Shown piece by piece: positions 8,531-17,255 of a stretch of DNA of 64,000 nucleotides. Location: assembly GCA_964584775.1 (NCBI GenBank), contig CAZPBC010000004.1:1-64000 (forward strand), written 5' to 3'. The stretch comes from CAZPBC01 sp964584775. GTDB taxonomy: Bacteria; Chlamydiota; Chlamydiia; Chlamydiales; SLFE01. The notes under the pieces are model-generated. The model was not told the origin of the DNA. It worked only from the letters and a program-made list of their open reading frames with translations, and ran no database searches. The translations under genes and the position numbers were made by a program. How positions within the stretch are numbered: the first letter of the stretch is position 1; every line of letters begins with the position of its first letter.

Positions 8531-10171
8531 ATGATGACCACAGACAAAAAAGACGTCAACACGACGCACAAGCCTGAATACCATTCTCACGAAGAATTCC
8601 AAAACCGCTCTCACAAACTAGAAGAGATCAAAAAGGGTGGCATCGACCCCTACCCAGCATCCTTTGAAAAGGATCAAGAAATTCACGACCTCATCCGCTC
8701 CTGGGAAGGCCAAGAGCCCGGCAATAGTGAAGATGCCTCTGAAGGAAAGAGTGCCCCCGCCAAAACGGCTGGCCGCCTCCTTCTTTTCCGGTCCATGGGA
8801 AAGAATGCATTTGCCCAGATCCAAGACAACAATGAGCGCATCCAAGTCATGTTCAATCGAGACCTCACTCAAGTCTCCGGTCTGAAAGAGAAACCAGCAG
8901 ATATGACGGCCTGGAAATGGCTAGAAAAGAAGCTCGATCTCGGAGATATCATCGGTGTTGAAGGCCACCTCTTTAGGACGAACAAGGGGGAACTCACCAT
9001 ATTCGTTAAAGAGATCACCCTTCTCTGTAAAACCCTCCTTCCCCTTGCTGACAAACACGGAGGACTCCACGACAAAGAGACCCGCTACCGTAAGCGTTGG
9101 CTCGACCTCATCTCCAATCCAGAGACTCATCAGACGTTTGCCACACGCAGTAAAATTCTTCATGAAACGCGCGCGTTTCTGTATGAAAAAGGATTTGCTG
9201 AGGTCGAAACTCCCGTTCTACAGAGCATCTATGGTGGTGCAGAGGCAAAACCATTTGAAACAAAATTACATGCGCTAAACCAAGAGATGTTTCTCCGCAT
9301 CTCTTTAGAGATCCCTCTGAAAAAATTGATTGTCGGCGGAATGGACAAGGTCTTTGAAATCGGACGTGTTTTCCGCAATGAAGGGATCGACCGCAATCAC
9401 AACCCAGAGTTTACGCTTCTTGAGGCCTACTCCGCCTACTGGGACTATAAAGACATGATGGTCCTCGTTGAAACTCTCTTTGAAACCCTGGCGATCTCAT
9501 TGCACGGCACTTCGAAAATTCCTGCCACATTGGGAAATGGAGAAGAGCTCACCCTCGATCTAAAAGCGCCTTGGCCACGCCTCACGATGAAAGAGGCGGT
9601 CAAAAAATTTGCCAATATTGACATCGACACCCTCTCTACAGAGGAGATGAAAAAAGAGCTGCATGAAAGTGGACATGTGGCCGATGAAAAACTCCCACTC
9701 ATGAACCGCGGCCTTTGCATTGCTGCTTATTTCGAGGTCTTTGCGGAACCCCACCTCATCCAACCGCACCACATCATCGACCACCCGATCGAGACCACTC
9801 CTCTTTGCAAGCCACACAGGGAAGAAAAAGAGCGTGCTGAAGGTCTGGTCGAACGATTTGAAAGCTTCGTGCTAGGAAACGAAATTTGCAACGCGTATAG
9901 CGAGCTCAACGATCCTGCGTTCCAAAGAGAGCTTTTAGAAAAACAAGCCGAACGCCGAGAAAGTGGAGACCCGGAGGCAAGCCCTCTCGATGAAGAATTT
10001 ATTGAATCGATCTGCCAAGGGATGCCTCCCACAGCTGGCATTGGAATCGGTATCGACCGTATGGTGATGATCCTCACCAACTCTCACACCATCCGAGACA
10101 TCCTCCTTTTCCCTTGGATGAAGCCTGAAACTCATATCGACCCCGTTGAACCTCACGAAGGTAATTCATGA
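8531..10171 (+). CDS. lysS: Lysyl-tRNA synthetase, class II
   Basis: Charges tRNA-Lys. The 546-residue chain has an N-terminal OB-fold anticodon-binding domain (AGRLLLFRSMGKNAFAQIQD) and a class IIb catalytic domain with motif 1 (FLYEKGFAEVETPVLQ), motif 2 (FEIGRVFRNEGIDRNHNPEFT) and motif 3 (GIGIGIDRMVMILTN). It is somewhat longer than the usual ~500 residues because of an N-terminal extension and a Glu/Ser-rich insertion (EGQEPGNSEDASEGKSAP) before the OB strand pair. It overlaps cysS by 4 nt (ATGA), so the two synthetases form a translationally coupled pair, an order I recall also from Chlamydia. Confidence 0.97.
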   Translation: MMTTDKKDVNTTHKPEYHSHEEFQNRSHKLEEIKKGGIDPYPASFEKDQEIHDLIRSWEGQEPGNSEDASEGKSAPAKTAGRLLLFRSMGKNAFAQIQDNNERIQVMFNRDLTQVSGLKEKPADMTAWKWLEKKLDLGDIIGVEGHLFRTNKGELTIFVKEITLLCKTLLPLADKHGGLHDKETRYRKRWLDLISNPETHQTFATRSKILHETRAFLYEKGFAEVETPVLQSIYGGAEAKPFETKLHALNQEMFLRISLEIPLKKLIVGGMDKVFEIGRVFRNEGIDRNHNPEFTLLEAYSAYWDYKDMMVLVETLFETLAISLHGTSKIPATLGNGEELTLDLKAPWPRLTMKEAVKKFANIDIDTLSTEEMKKELHESGHVADEKLPLMNRGLCIAAYFEVFAEPHLIQPHHIIDHPIETTPLCKPHREEKERAEGLVERFESFVLGNEICNAYSELNDPAFQRELLEKQAERRESGDPEASPLDEEFIESICQGMPPTAGIGIGIDRMVMILTNSHTIRDILLFPWMKPETHIDPVEPHEGNS

Positions 10172-11586
10172 CAGCACGCCCTCTATTCCTCTTCAACACT
10201 CTGACACGGAAAAAAGAGAAACTCAAACCTCTCACGCCTGGCAAAGTGAAGATGTACACCTGTGGTCCGACCGTCTATGACTTTGCCCATATTGGGAATT
10301 TCCGCACCTACGTCTTTGAAGACCTGCTTAGAAGAACCATCAAATTGTTTGGTTATGATGTGATCCAAGTGATGAACATCACTGATGTGGACGATAAGAC
10401 AATCCGAGGAGCCACTAAACTCGACATCCCTTTGAATGACTTTACCAAAACATTCACTGACGCCTTCTTTGAGGATGTGGATAATTTAGGAATTGAGCGT
10501 GCAGAGTATTACCCTAAAGCGACCAATTACATCGAACCAATGATTCACTTTATCGAGTCGCTTTTGAAAAAGGGAGCAGCCTACAAAGGGCAAGATGGAA
10601 GTGTCTATTTCAACATCAAAGAATTCCCCTCTTATGGTTGTCTGTCTCACCTCAAGCTCGACGAGCTTAAAGAGGGTGCTTCTGCACGCGTTGCATGTGA
10701 CGAATACGACAAAGATCACGTGGCTGACTTCGTTCTCTGGAAGTCGTATGATCCTGAACGCGACGGGAAGATTTTTTGGGAGAGCCCCTTTGGAAAAGGC
10801 CGCCCTGGGTGGCATCTCGAATGCTCGACGATGGCGATGCAGATTCTAGGTAAAACCTTAGACATCCACTGCGGCGGTGTCGACAACATGTTCCCCCACC
10901 ATGAAAACGAAATCGCCCAATCTGAAACCCTCAGTGAAGAGCGCTTTTGTAACCACTGGCTTCACTCGGAGCATCTACTGGTCGAAAACCGCAAGATGTC
11001 GAAAAGTTTAGGGAACTTTTACTCCTTCCGAGACCTTCTTAAAAAAGGCTATAGTGGAACGGTGGTGCGTTATATGTTGATGCAAACGCACTACAAGACT
11101 CAACTCAACTTTACGTTCGACGGTCTCGATGCAGCCAAAAGCTCGATCGAACGGATTGACAACTTCATTAGCCGATTGCAGAAAGCCGAAGGACAGGACT
11201 CAGAGGAGATCCAGCCCCTCATTGAGAAGCGGAGAGAAGAGTTTTTGAAAGCCCTTGGGGATGATCTCAATATCTCCGAAGCACTCGCTGCACTTTTTGA
11301 GCTCATCCGAGAAGGGAATGCCCTCATTGACAACGAGCAAGTCGGAGAGAAGGGTAAAGAAGCTCTCTTAGCTCTCCTGAAAGAGTGGAACGAGGTCCTG
11401 AACGTCATGACCTTCGAATCTCATATCTCCATTCCCCAGGAGATTCAAGAAGCTCATGAAAAAAGACTCGAAGCAAGAAAATCCAAGGAGTGGGCAAAAG
11501 CCGACGAGCTCCGCGCTTTTATCGAAGAGCATGGCTTCGAAGTCGAAGATAGCCCTAAGGGCTCATTCTTAAAACCAAGAGCGTAA
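10168..11586 (+). CDS. cysS: Cysteinyl-tRNA synthetase
   Basis: Charges tRNA-Cys. The class I signatures are clear: the zinc-binding cysteine and HIGH-type motif in TCGPTVYDFAHIGNFRTY, further zinc ligands in HLECSTMAMQ and the FPHHENEIAQSE segment, and the KMSKS loop (NRKMSKSLGNF). A DALR helical domain and a C-terminal anticodon-recognition part follow (KSKEWAKADELRAFIEEHG). At 472 residues it has the normal size. Its ATG lies inside the lysS stop (ATGA), and a small DNA-binding-like gene follows 7 nt downstream. Confidence 0.97.
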   Translation: MTARPLFLFNTLTRKKEKLKPLTPGKVKMYTCGPTVYDFAHIGNFRTYVFEDLLRRTIKLFGYDVIQVMNITDVDDKTIRGATKLDIPLNDFTKTFTDAFFEDVDNLGIERAEYYPKATNYIEPMIHFIESLLKKGAAYKGQDGSVYFNIKEFPSYGCLSHLKLDELKEGASARVACDEYDKDHVADFVLWKSYDPERDGKIFWESPFGKGRPGWHLECSTMAMQILGKTLDIHCGGVDNMFPHHENEIAQSETLSEERFCNHWLHSEHLLVENRKMSKSLGNFYSFRDLLKKGYSGTVVRYMLMQTHYKTQLNFTFDGLDAAKSSIERIDNFISRLQKAEGQDSEEIQPLIEKRREEFLKALGDDLNISEALAALFELIREGNALIDNEQVGEKGKEALLALLKEWNEVLNVMTFESHISIPQEIQEAHEKRLEARKSKEWAKADELRAFIEEHGFEVEDSPKGSFLKPRA

Positions 11587-11593
11587 CGATTTT

Positions 11594-11839
11594 ATGATGG
11601 CAGCCAAAACAAAAGAAGAACGTTTCGTTGTTGAACTCTACGACCAAGCTGAAGATCTTGGAGACTTTGAAGAGTTTATTGAGGTGAGCAAAGTGGCTGA
11701 CGCCGTGGGTCTTGGCCCCAAAGCCATCAAAAACGTGCTCAACACTCTCGCCGGAGCCAACTTCATACGTAAGCGCTCTCCGAACCAGGTGGCTCTCACC
11801 CAAAACGGCATCCGCCTCGCTGAAGAGCTCCTAGGCTAA
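11594..11839 (+). CDS. Small winged-helix-like protein
   Basis: An 81-residue protein seven nt downstream of cysS. The predicted pattern of three helices and a hairpin (VSKVADAVGLGPKAIKNVLNTLAGANFIRKRSPNQVALTQNGIRLAEELLG) resembles a winged helix-turn-helix: a recognition-helix-like segment followed by a two-strand wing and the typical LTxxGxxLAEEL ending. DNA or RNA binding is inferred from this pattern alone. Tandem ATG codons at 11594 and 11597 are both possible starts. Confidence 0.7.
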   Translation: MMAAKTKEERFVVELYDQAEDLGDFEEFIEVSKVADAVGLGPKAIKNVLNTLAGANFIRKRSPNQVALTQNGIRLAEELLG

Positions 11840-11857
11840 ATAAAATCACTCCCTTCG

Positions 11858-11887
11858 CTGACATAAATTCTTAGATGCTGCTATCCT
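11858..11887 (+). promoter_or_regulatory. Weak putative promoter of the usp gene
   Basis: CTGACA (11858-11863), an 18-nt spacer and TATCCT (11882-11887) lie just before the ATG at 11894. The -35 matches 5 of 6 bases and the -10 matches 4 of 6. The predicted transcription start would coincide with the start codon, and no clear Shine-Dalgarno is present. Confidence 0.3.
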
Positions 11888-11893
11888 GCAGGC

Positions 11894-12331
11894 ATGTACA
11901 AGCGCATTTTATTAGCTCTAGATTTGATAGAGCATGATGACAACGCCGTCATTCAGAGAGCGAGAGAACTGAAAGAATACTACGATGCTGAGCTCCATAT
12001 CATTCACGTCGTAGAGCAGTTTTACAACTATGGACCCCCTCCCTATCCCTTCAACGTCACTGAACTCCAAGAAGAGCTCATTGAAGGAGCTTTAGAGAAA
12101 GTCCGTCCGTTAGCAGAAAGCCTCGGTGTCGACGAGAAGCAGATCCACTACCCCGTTGGAAAAGCAAAGGAGCAGGTGATCGAAGTCTCGAGAGAAATTG
12201 AGGCAGATCTTATCATCCTAGGAAACCACAGCCGCCGCGGGATTGGCTCCCTGTTTCTAGGTTCGACAGCTGATGGGGTTCTTAGGGGGGCGAGCTGTGA
12301 TGTCTTAGCCGTTCGAGTTCAACTTGACTAG
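11894..12331 (+). CDS. Universal stress protein, UspA family
   Basis: A 145-residue cytoplasmic single-domain Usp protein. It begins YKRILLALDL and has the ATP-binding C-terminal signature: DLIILGNHSRRGIGSLFLGSTADGVLRGASCDVLAVR fits the Gx2Gx9G(S/T) pattern of nucleotide-binding members. The role is stress survival or persistence in a general sense; the specific trigger is unknown. The MFS gene follows directly, its earliest possible TTG start overlapping this stop. Confidence 0.93.
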   Translation: MYKRILLALDLIEHDDNAVIQRARELKEYYDAELHIIHVVEQFYNYGPPPYPFNVTELQEELIEGALEKVRPLAESLGVDEKQIHYPVGKAKEQVIEVSREIEADLIILGNHSRRGIGSLFLGSTADGVLRGASCDVLAVRVQLD

Positions 12332-12347
12332 ATGTCCACCTCTCGTA

Positions 12348-13508
12348 ATGAAGTCTCTTCTCCTCGCTTGCAGCACAATGACCATCCTCGCTGCAACGAT
12401 TATCGCACCCTCTCTTCCAAAGATTCAGCAGGGTTTTCAGGCTGACGTCGACATCACTTTTGCAGTCACCCTTGTCCTCACGATCACCTCCTTTTTCATT
12501 GCCCTCGTTTCTCCTCTTGCAGGAGCTCTGTCCGACAAATTCGGGCGCCGCCCCGTTTTATTGATTTCTCTCTTCCTCTATGGGTTATCGGGCACGGCTG
12601 GATTGTACGTGAATGACGTCTATCCCCTCATTGTCAGTCGAGTCTTTTTAGGCACAGCCATTGCAGGGGTCATGACCTCAGTCACCTCTTTAATTGCTGA
12701 TTTGTTTGAAGGAGAAGAGCGTGAAAAGTTTCTCGGTTGGCAAGCAACTTTCATTGCTTTAGGAGGGTTTCTCTTCCTTTCTCTAGGAGGCATCCTCGCG
12801 ACGATCAACTGGAGACTTCCCTTTGGCATCTATTTTCTTTCCTGGATCCTCCTTCCTTTTGCCTACTTTTGGATTGAAGAGCCTGAGTGCCATAAAGTCG
12901 AGGGCCCACCTCCATCTGAACACTATCCTCTAGCTCACTATGGAATGATCCTTGTCGTTGCCATGATCGCTATGATCATCTACTACTTTCTTCCCACAAA
13001 ACTCCCCTTCTACTTTGGAAATCGACTCCACTTTGAACCTTTTGAAACAGGTTTTTTTCTCTCAGCAAGTGTTCTTTCTGTCGCCTTCTCCTCCTCCGTG
13101 TATCAATACCTCCATCGTGTCTTTTCCAAACCCCTACTCTACTTTTTTACGTTCTTATTGATCGGAGTCGGCATGTCTCTCTTTGCTCAGGTAGAAACGA
13201 TCCCTTTTATGCTTCTTGCTGTCTGTCTGATTGGACTCGGATTTGGACTCGTCATCCCCAATAGCACCGTCTGGGTGACAGAGATCGCTCCACCTAAAAT
13301 TCGGGGAAGGATGGTAGGTGGACTGACTAGCTGCCTTTTCATTGGGCAGTTCTTCTCTTCTTTAGTAGGCGATCCCATTACACGCGCCTTTGGTTATACC
13401 GGAACCTTTGGTTTATACGGGCTAGCAGGTCTCTTCTCTTTAATATTATCTGCAATTCTTCTAAGCTGTATTGCAGTCTATAAACGTTGGAGGCCACAGC
13501 AATTATGA
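12348..13508 (+). CDS. MFS transporter, drug-efflux-like
   Basis: A 386-residue proton-driven carrier of the major facilitator superfamily with 12 predicted membrane helices. TM1 contains the DHA1-type segment ATIIAPSLPKIQ, and the loop between TM2 and TM3 has the signature GALSDKFGRRPVLLIS. The C-terminal half contains GLGFGLVIPNSTVWVTEIAP. The overall look is that of Bcr/CflA or EmrD-type exporters, but the substrate cannot be read. I start at the ATG at 12348; an in-frame TTG at 12324 would overlap the usp stop and add only eight residues. It overlaps the next gene by 4 nt. Confidence 0.88.
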   Translation: MKSLLLACSTMTILAATIIAPSLPKIQQGFQADVDITFAVTLVLTITSFFIALVSPLAGALSDKFGRRPVLLISLFLYGLSGTAGLYVNDVYPLIVSRVFLGTAIAGVMTSVTSLIADLFEGEEREKFLGWQATFIALGGFLFLSLGGILATINWRLPFGIYFLSWILLPFAYFWIEEPECHKVEGPPPSEHYPLAHYGMILVVAMIAMIIYYFLPTKLPFYFGNRLHFEPFETGFFLSASVLSVAFSSSVYQYLHRVFSKPLLYFFTFLLIGVGMSLFAQVETIPFMLLAVCLIGLGFGLVIPNSTVWVTEIAPPKIRGRMVGGLTSCLFIGQFFSSLVGDPITRAFGYTGTFGLYGLAGLFSLILSAILLSCIAVYKRWRPQQL

Positions 13509-14077
13509 CAGTCCATCTCATCGCCCTTGCAGGATCGATCCGCAAAGACTCTTACAATAAAAAGCTGGTTAAGAGTGCAGCTCAGCTGGCTGAAGAAGCT
13601 GGAGCCAAAGTGACCTTCATCGACATGGCAGACTACCCCCTTCCCCTGTACGATGGAGATCTTGAGGAGAGCCAAGGTCTACCTGAAAATGCCCTCAAGC
13701 TAAAAAAGATCTTCACAGAAGGAGACGGCTTTATTTTCGCTTCTCCTGAATACAACTCAGCGATTTCGGGACCCTTTAAAAATTTGATCGACTGGGTCTC
13801 TAGACCTGAGCGAGATGAACCAGGCACATTACCTTTTCAAAAGAAGTTGGCCCTTCTCTTAAGTGCCTCCCCCGGTGCTTTAGGAGGACTAAGAGGACTG
13901 GTTTCCCTACGGTCAATCCTTGGAAACATCGGTGTCCTCGTCCTTCCTCAGCAAGTGACAGTCCGGCAAGCCTTCGAAGCTTTCGACGAAAGTGGTGCTT
14001 TAAAGGATGAAAAGAAGACAAAACAACTGAAAGAAGCGGTTCTCCCTCTTGTTGAGATCGCGAGCAAGCTCAGCTAG
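13505..14077 (+). CDS. NAD(P)H-dependent FMN reductase (flavodoxin fold)
   Basis: A 190-residue member of the NADPH-dependent FMN reductase / chromate-quinone reductase family. Motifs are the phosphate loop LAGSIRKDSYNKKL, the FASPEYNSAISGPFKNLIDWVSRP segment that binds the isoalloxazine, and LLSASPGALGGLRG. The ATG at 13505 shares ATGA with the MFS stop, which is more convincing than the earlier in-frame ATG at 13487. A role in quinone or flavin reduction under oxidative stress is likely for the family. Confidence 0.9.
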   Translation: MTVHLIALAGSIRKDSYNKKLVKSAAQLAEEAGAKVTFIDMADYPLPLYDGDLEESQGLPENALKLKKIFTEGDGFIFASPEYNSAISGPFKNLIDWVSRPERDEPGTLPFQKKLALLLSASPGALGGLRGLVSLRSILGNIGVLVLPQQVTVRQAFEAFDESGALKDEKKTKQLKEAVLPLVEIASKLS

Positions 14078-14133
14078 CCTAACATCGTTAAAAACGAATC
14101 TCACCTCTCTTCTTCAAAAAAATATTTACATCG

Positions 14134-14162
14134 TTTACAAGTGGGTAAATTTGTGATATAAT
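14134..14162 (+). promoter_or_regulatory. Strong sigma-70-type promoter of the MATE gene
   Basis: TTTACA (14134-14139), a 17-nt spacer and a perfect TATAAT (14157-14162). The box overlaps an in-frame TTG at 14162 and so rules that codon out as a start if this promoter is used. Transcription should begin near 14169, only about 5 nt before the ATG at 14174, and no Shine-Dalgarno is present. Confidence 0.65.
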
Positions 14163-14173
14163 TGCACGAACGT

Positions 14174-15634
14174 ATGTATAGAAATTCTGAAACAACTCAC
14201 TCCAAGCAGCTCACGCGATTCACCCCTGGTGGAATTTTGGAGCTCTTTACGATCTCTCTACCCCTGATCCTCTCTCTGATCTCTGGTGGACTCATGTTGA
14301 TCGTGGACCGCCTTTTCCTCGCGCACTACTCCAGTGAAGCGCTAGCGGCAGCAGTATCTGCAAATATGCCTGTTTGGACCATGCAGATCTCCTCGGTGAC
14401 CCTGGTCTCAGTCGCTCAAGTCTTTGTGGGACAGTTTAACGGCTCAGGCCAAGCACGAAAGGTGGGATCTGCTGTTTGGCAGATGCTTTGGCTAACGGGT
14501 GGATTGGCTCTTCTCTTTTTGTTGCTCACGTATGCTGGTGAAGCGCTTCTTTTCAACAGCCATCCCGTCAAGCACCTCGCGATCAGTTACTACCACTGGA
14601 TGATGCTATTCGGATTTTTAACTCCTCTCGCAGCCACCCTCTCCTGTTTCTTTGTTGGCCGAGGAAAGACCACTTATGTCATGGTCTCTACTTTTGCTGG
14701 AAACATCCTGAATGCTTGCCTCAACGCTCTTCTCATCTTTGGAGTCAGTGGATGGATTGATCCTATGGGGGTGAAGGGAGCGGCCATCGCAACGGTGGTC
14801 GGCCAAGCACTACAGTGTGTGATGCTAGCCGCTGTCTTCCTCCGCAGAAAAAATGTGGAGAAGTATGGCACGCTTGACTACCATCTTGATCCTTCGCTGC
14901 TCAAGCGAACTTTAAGCATCGGCTACCCCACCGCTCTTGATCGACTCATCAACGTCGCTGGGTGGACTTGCTTTATGTGGTTCATCACTCCTCTTGGTGT
15001 CGTGGCAATCACAGTGATTGGAATCACCCAAACCATGCAGATGTTCTTCTCTTTTATCTCGCAGGGAATCGGACGCGCTGTTTCAAGCATTGCGGCAAAT
15101 GCCATTGGGGCAAGACAGTGGTCTCAACTCAACCGAACCATGTTTTCTGCGATTTCCCTCAACTGTCTCCTCTGTGCCCTTTATGGGGGTTTCTTTATCC
15201 TTTACCCAGAACCTTTCACAGCCCTTTTCCTCTCTCAGCACGACGCTCTTGAAGCGAGAGAGCAGGTCATCGACCTTGTCCTCCTCAGCTGTACCTGGGT
15301 CTGGCTTGCCACTTTTGTCGACTCAATACGATGGGTTTTTATTGGCCTCCTCACCTCTGTCGGTGACACCAGATACGTGATGTGGGTCGGCAGTATCTCC
15401 GTCTGGATTTTTGCCATCATCCCTACGGGAATCTTTGTTCGATATTTTGGGATTCCCATTAGCTACTCTTGGGGATTCTCTTCACTCTACTACTTTGTGA
15501 TTTGCTGTCTGTACGCATGGCGATTTAGCCAAGAGAAGTGGAAAGGCAAGCTTGTCGTTTCCTCTGAAGAAGAAATCGAAGCCATCCCTCAAATCACAGC
15601 GACAGCCGATCAGGAAGCTGTTCCCTCAAACTAA
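14174..15634 (+). CDS. MATE-family efflux transporter
   Basis: A 486-residue carrier with 12 predicted membrane helices in two MatE halves. The first half contains ISLPLILSLISGGLMLIVDRLFLAHYSSEALAAA, the usual TM1-TM2 pattern. The second half begins near RTLSIGYPTALDRLINVAGW. Such proteins export cationic drugs or metabolites in exchange for Na+ or H+. The last ~30 residues form a hydrophilic acidic tail (SSEEEIEAIPQITATADQEAVPSN). The gene has its own strong promoter and ends by overlapping holB by 4 nt tail to tail. Confidence 0.9.
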   Translation: MYRNSETTHSKQLTRFTPGGILELFTISLPLILSLISGGLMLIVDRLFLAHYSSEALAAAVSANMPVWTMQISSVTLVSVAQVFVGQFNGSGQARKVGSAVWQMLWLTGGLALLFLLLTYAGEALLFNSHPVKHLAISYYHWMMLFGFLTPLAATLSCFFVGRGKTTYVMVSTFAGNILNACLNALLIFGVSGWIDPMGVKGAAIATVVGQALQCVMLAAVFLRRKNVEKYGTLDYHLDPSLLKRTLSIGYPTALDRLINVAGWTCFMWFITPLGVVAITVIGITQTMQMFFSFISQGIGRAVSSIAANAIGARQWSQLNRTMFSAISLNCLLCALYGGFFILYPEPFTALFLSQHDALEAREQVIDLVLLSCTWVWLATFVDSIRWVFIGLLTSVGDTRYVMWVGSISVWIFAIIPTGIFVRYFGIPISYSWGFSSLYYFVICCLYAWRFSQEKWKGKLVVSSEEEIEAIPQITATADQEAVPSN

Positions 15635-16587
15635 AAGAGCTCACCAAGTGAAGACTCAAGGACATGAGAGAGTGGAAGGCCTCTCAAAACCATGAGTTCT
15701 GCTTTGGTTAATTTTTTTGAAATTTTTTCTAGTGGAATGGGTGGATTCAACTGGGCAATCCGCAGGAGATCCTCCTTCTGTTCATGATAGAAGAGCTTCC
15801 CCTCTCCGGCACTCGCCTGTAAGAGAGAAAGATCACGAAACCAAAAGAGGATTTCCTGAAATGCACGCCGCAATTGTTTCTGAGAAAGAAGCTGAACCTC
15901 TCCTTCGATCTCTTTTTCAAGCTTCTCACGCATGAGTCGAGGAACTTCTTGATATTGATCTGCCAAGAGTGCTTCTTTTTTTTCACTTAAGTGTTTGTCC
16001 TGCTCCTTTGATATGACCTCTTCGAGCTCCTTATAGAGTGCTTTTTTCTCCTGATACGAAACTTTCGTAAAGTGAGAAAGAAGCTTCGAAAAACGTGCAG
16101 GAAGCAGACGCTCCTCAGCGACAGCGGACTCCGTTGAAAATGCGACACGGCGGCAGCGCGATTTGATGGTCGGTAAGAGATCAGAGGGATGAGAAGTGAG
16201 TAGAAGAATCAGGGTTCGACTAGGTGGCTCTTCAAAAATCTTCAGTAACGCATTAGAGGCTGTTGGAAGCATTCTTTCTGCGTGATGGACCAACAGAGCT
16301 TTCGCACCTGCCTCAAGAGGTTCAAGGTACGCCTGCTCTTGCAGCAAGCGAATGGAATCGACAGTATGAAACGCAATCTTACCTTGCACCAGAAAATGGT
16401 GGATATCTGCGTGGATCTTTGTCTTGGGCTCTACTCCTACCGCCCTCGCTGCAAACTCTTCAGCCACCTCTCTCACAAGAGGAAGATGGGAACCAAAAAA
16501 TACCCATGAACCAAACGCCTTCTCCTCTAGAAGGACCTTAGAAAGGTAGCTTTGAAGGCTAGGCTCATCAGAGAGGGTATCAAACAT
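15631..16587 (-). CDS. holB: DNA polymerase III subunit delta-prime (clamp-loader)
   Basis: A 318-residue clamp-loader ATPase-like protein. The conserved middle part ALLVHHAERMLPTASNALLKIFEEPP, LILLLTSHPSDLLPTIKSRCRRV is the delta-prime / DnaX sensor and SRC motif region. There is no intact Walker A, and the zinc module is absent, as expected for divergent delta-prime proteins. The ATG at 16587 overlaps the tmk stop (TGATG); a GTG one codon earlier is also possible. The order gyrB-gyrA-tmk-holB matches the chlamydial arrangement I recall. Confidence 0.85.
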   Translation of the reverse strand: MFDTLSDEPSLQSYLSKVLLEEKAFGSWVFFGSHLPLVREVAEEFAARAVGVEPKTKIHADIHHFLVQGKIAFHTVDSIRLLQEQAYLEPLEAGAKALLVHHAERMLPTASNALLKIFEEPPSRTLILLLTSHPSDLLPTIKSRCRRVAFSTESAVAEERLLPARFSKLLSHFTKVSYQEKKALYKELEEVISKEQDKHLSEKKEALLADQYQEVPRLMREKLEKEIEGEVQLLSQKQLRRAFQEILFWFRDLSLLQASAGEGKLFYHEQKEDLLRIAQLNPPIPLEKISKKLTKAELMVLRGLPLSHVLESSLGELF

Positions 16588-17255
16588 CACGAAGGAGTCT
16601 CAATACTGAGGCGATTTTGGAGTGCTTCACTTGCTTGCTGGAGAACCTCTTCCTTAGGCAAGGTCGCGTCAATCACAACAATCCGATCAGGATGCTGTTC
16701 TGCGAGCCAGTGGAAGCCTTGGCGGAGGCGCGTATGGAAGGTGAATGCCTCTGACTCAATCCGGTCCTTGTCTTCATCTCCTTTCTCCTCTTTGAGCACC
16801 TGCTGTGCTCGTTTGAGTCCCACTTCGGGATCAATATCGAGATAGAGAGTCAAATCGGGCTGGATCTCATGGACCGTTTGATTACAAAACTCAATCACCT
16901 TCGAAATATCCAATCCTCTCGCAAAGCCTTGGTAGGCGATGGTAGAGTCATTGAATCGGTCACAAAGAACAATGCCTCCCCTCTCTAAAGCAGGCCGAAT
17001 GGTGGTTGCAAGGTGTTGCGCCCGATCAGATAAGAAGAGGAGGAGCTCTGCGAAGGGATCAATGACATCCTCATCGCGGTGTGCTAAAAGAAGTTGTCGG
17101 ATTTCCTGGCCAAGAAGAGTTGCGCCAGGTTCGAACGTTGTAACCACTTCTCGGCCCGTTTCGTGAAGCTGGGCCTCAAGTGATTCGATGAGGGTCGTTT
17201 TACCAGACCCCTCTCCCCCTTCGAGGGTAATAAAAGTCCCTTTATTGCTCACCAT
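16587..17255 (-). CDS. tmk: Thymidylate kinase
   Basis: Phosphorylates dTMP to dTDP for DNA synthesis. The 222-residue protein has the P-loop LEGGEGSGKTT, the DR(Y/F) motif in LCDRFNDSTIAYQG, and TLYLDIDPEVGLKRA before the lid. I use the ATG at 17255, which has AGGAG at a good distance and yields MVSNKGTFITLEGG. Longer in-frame versions run into the coding sequence of gyrA and add a non-family basic extension. It overlaps gyrA by 14 nt and is followed by holB, so supply of dTTP and replication functions are in one operon. Confidence 0.95.
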   Translation of the reverse strand: MVSNKGTFITLEGGEGSGKTTLIESLEAQLHETGREVVTTFEPGATLLGQEIRQLLLAHRDEDVIDPFAELLLFLSDRAQHLATTIRPALERGGIVLCDRFNDSTIAYQGFARGLDISKVIEFCNQTVHEIQPDLTLYLDIDPEVGLKRAQQVLKEEKGDEDKDRIESEAFTFHTRLRQGFHWLAEQHPDRIVVIDATLPKEEVLQQASEALQNRLSIETPS

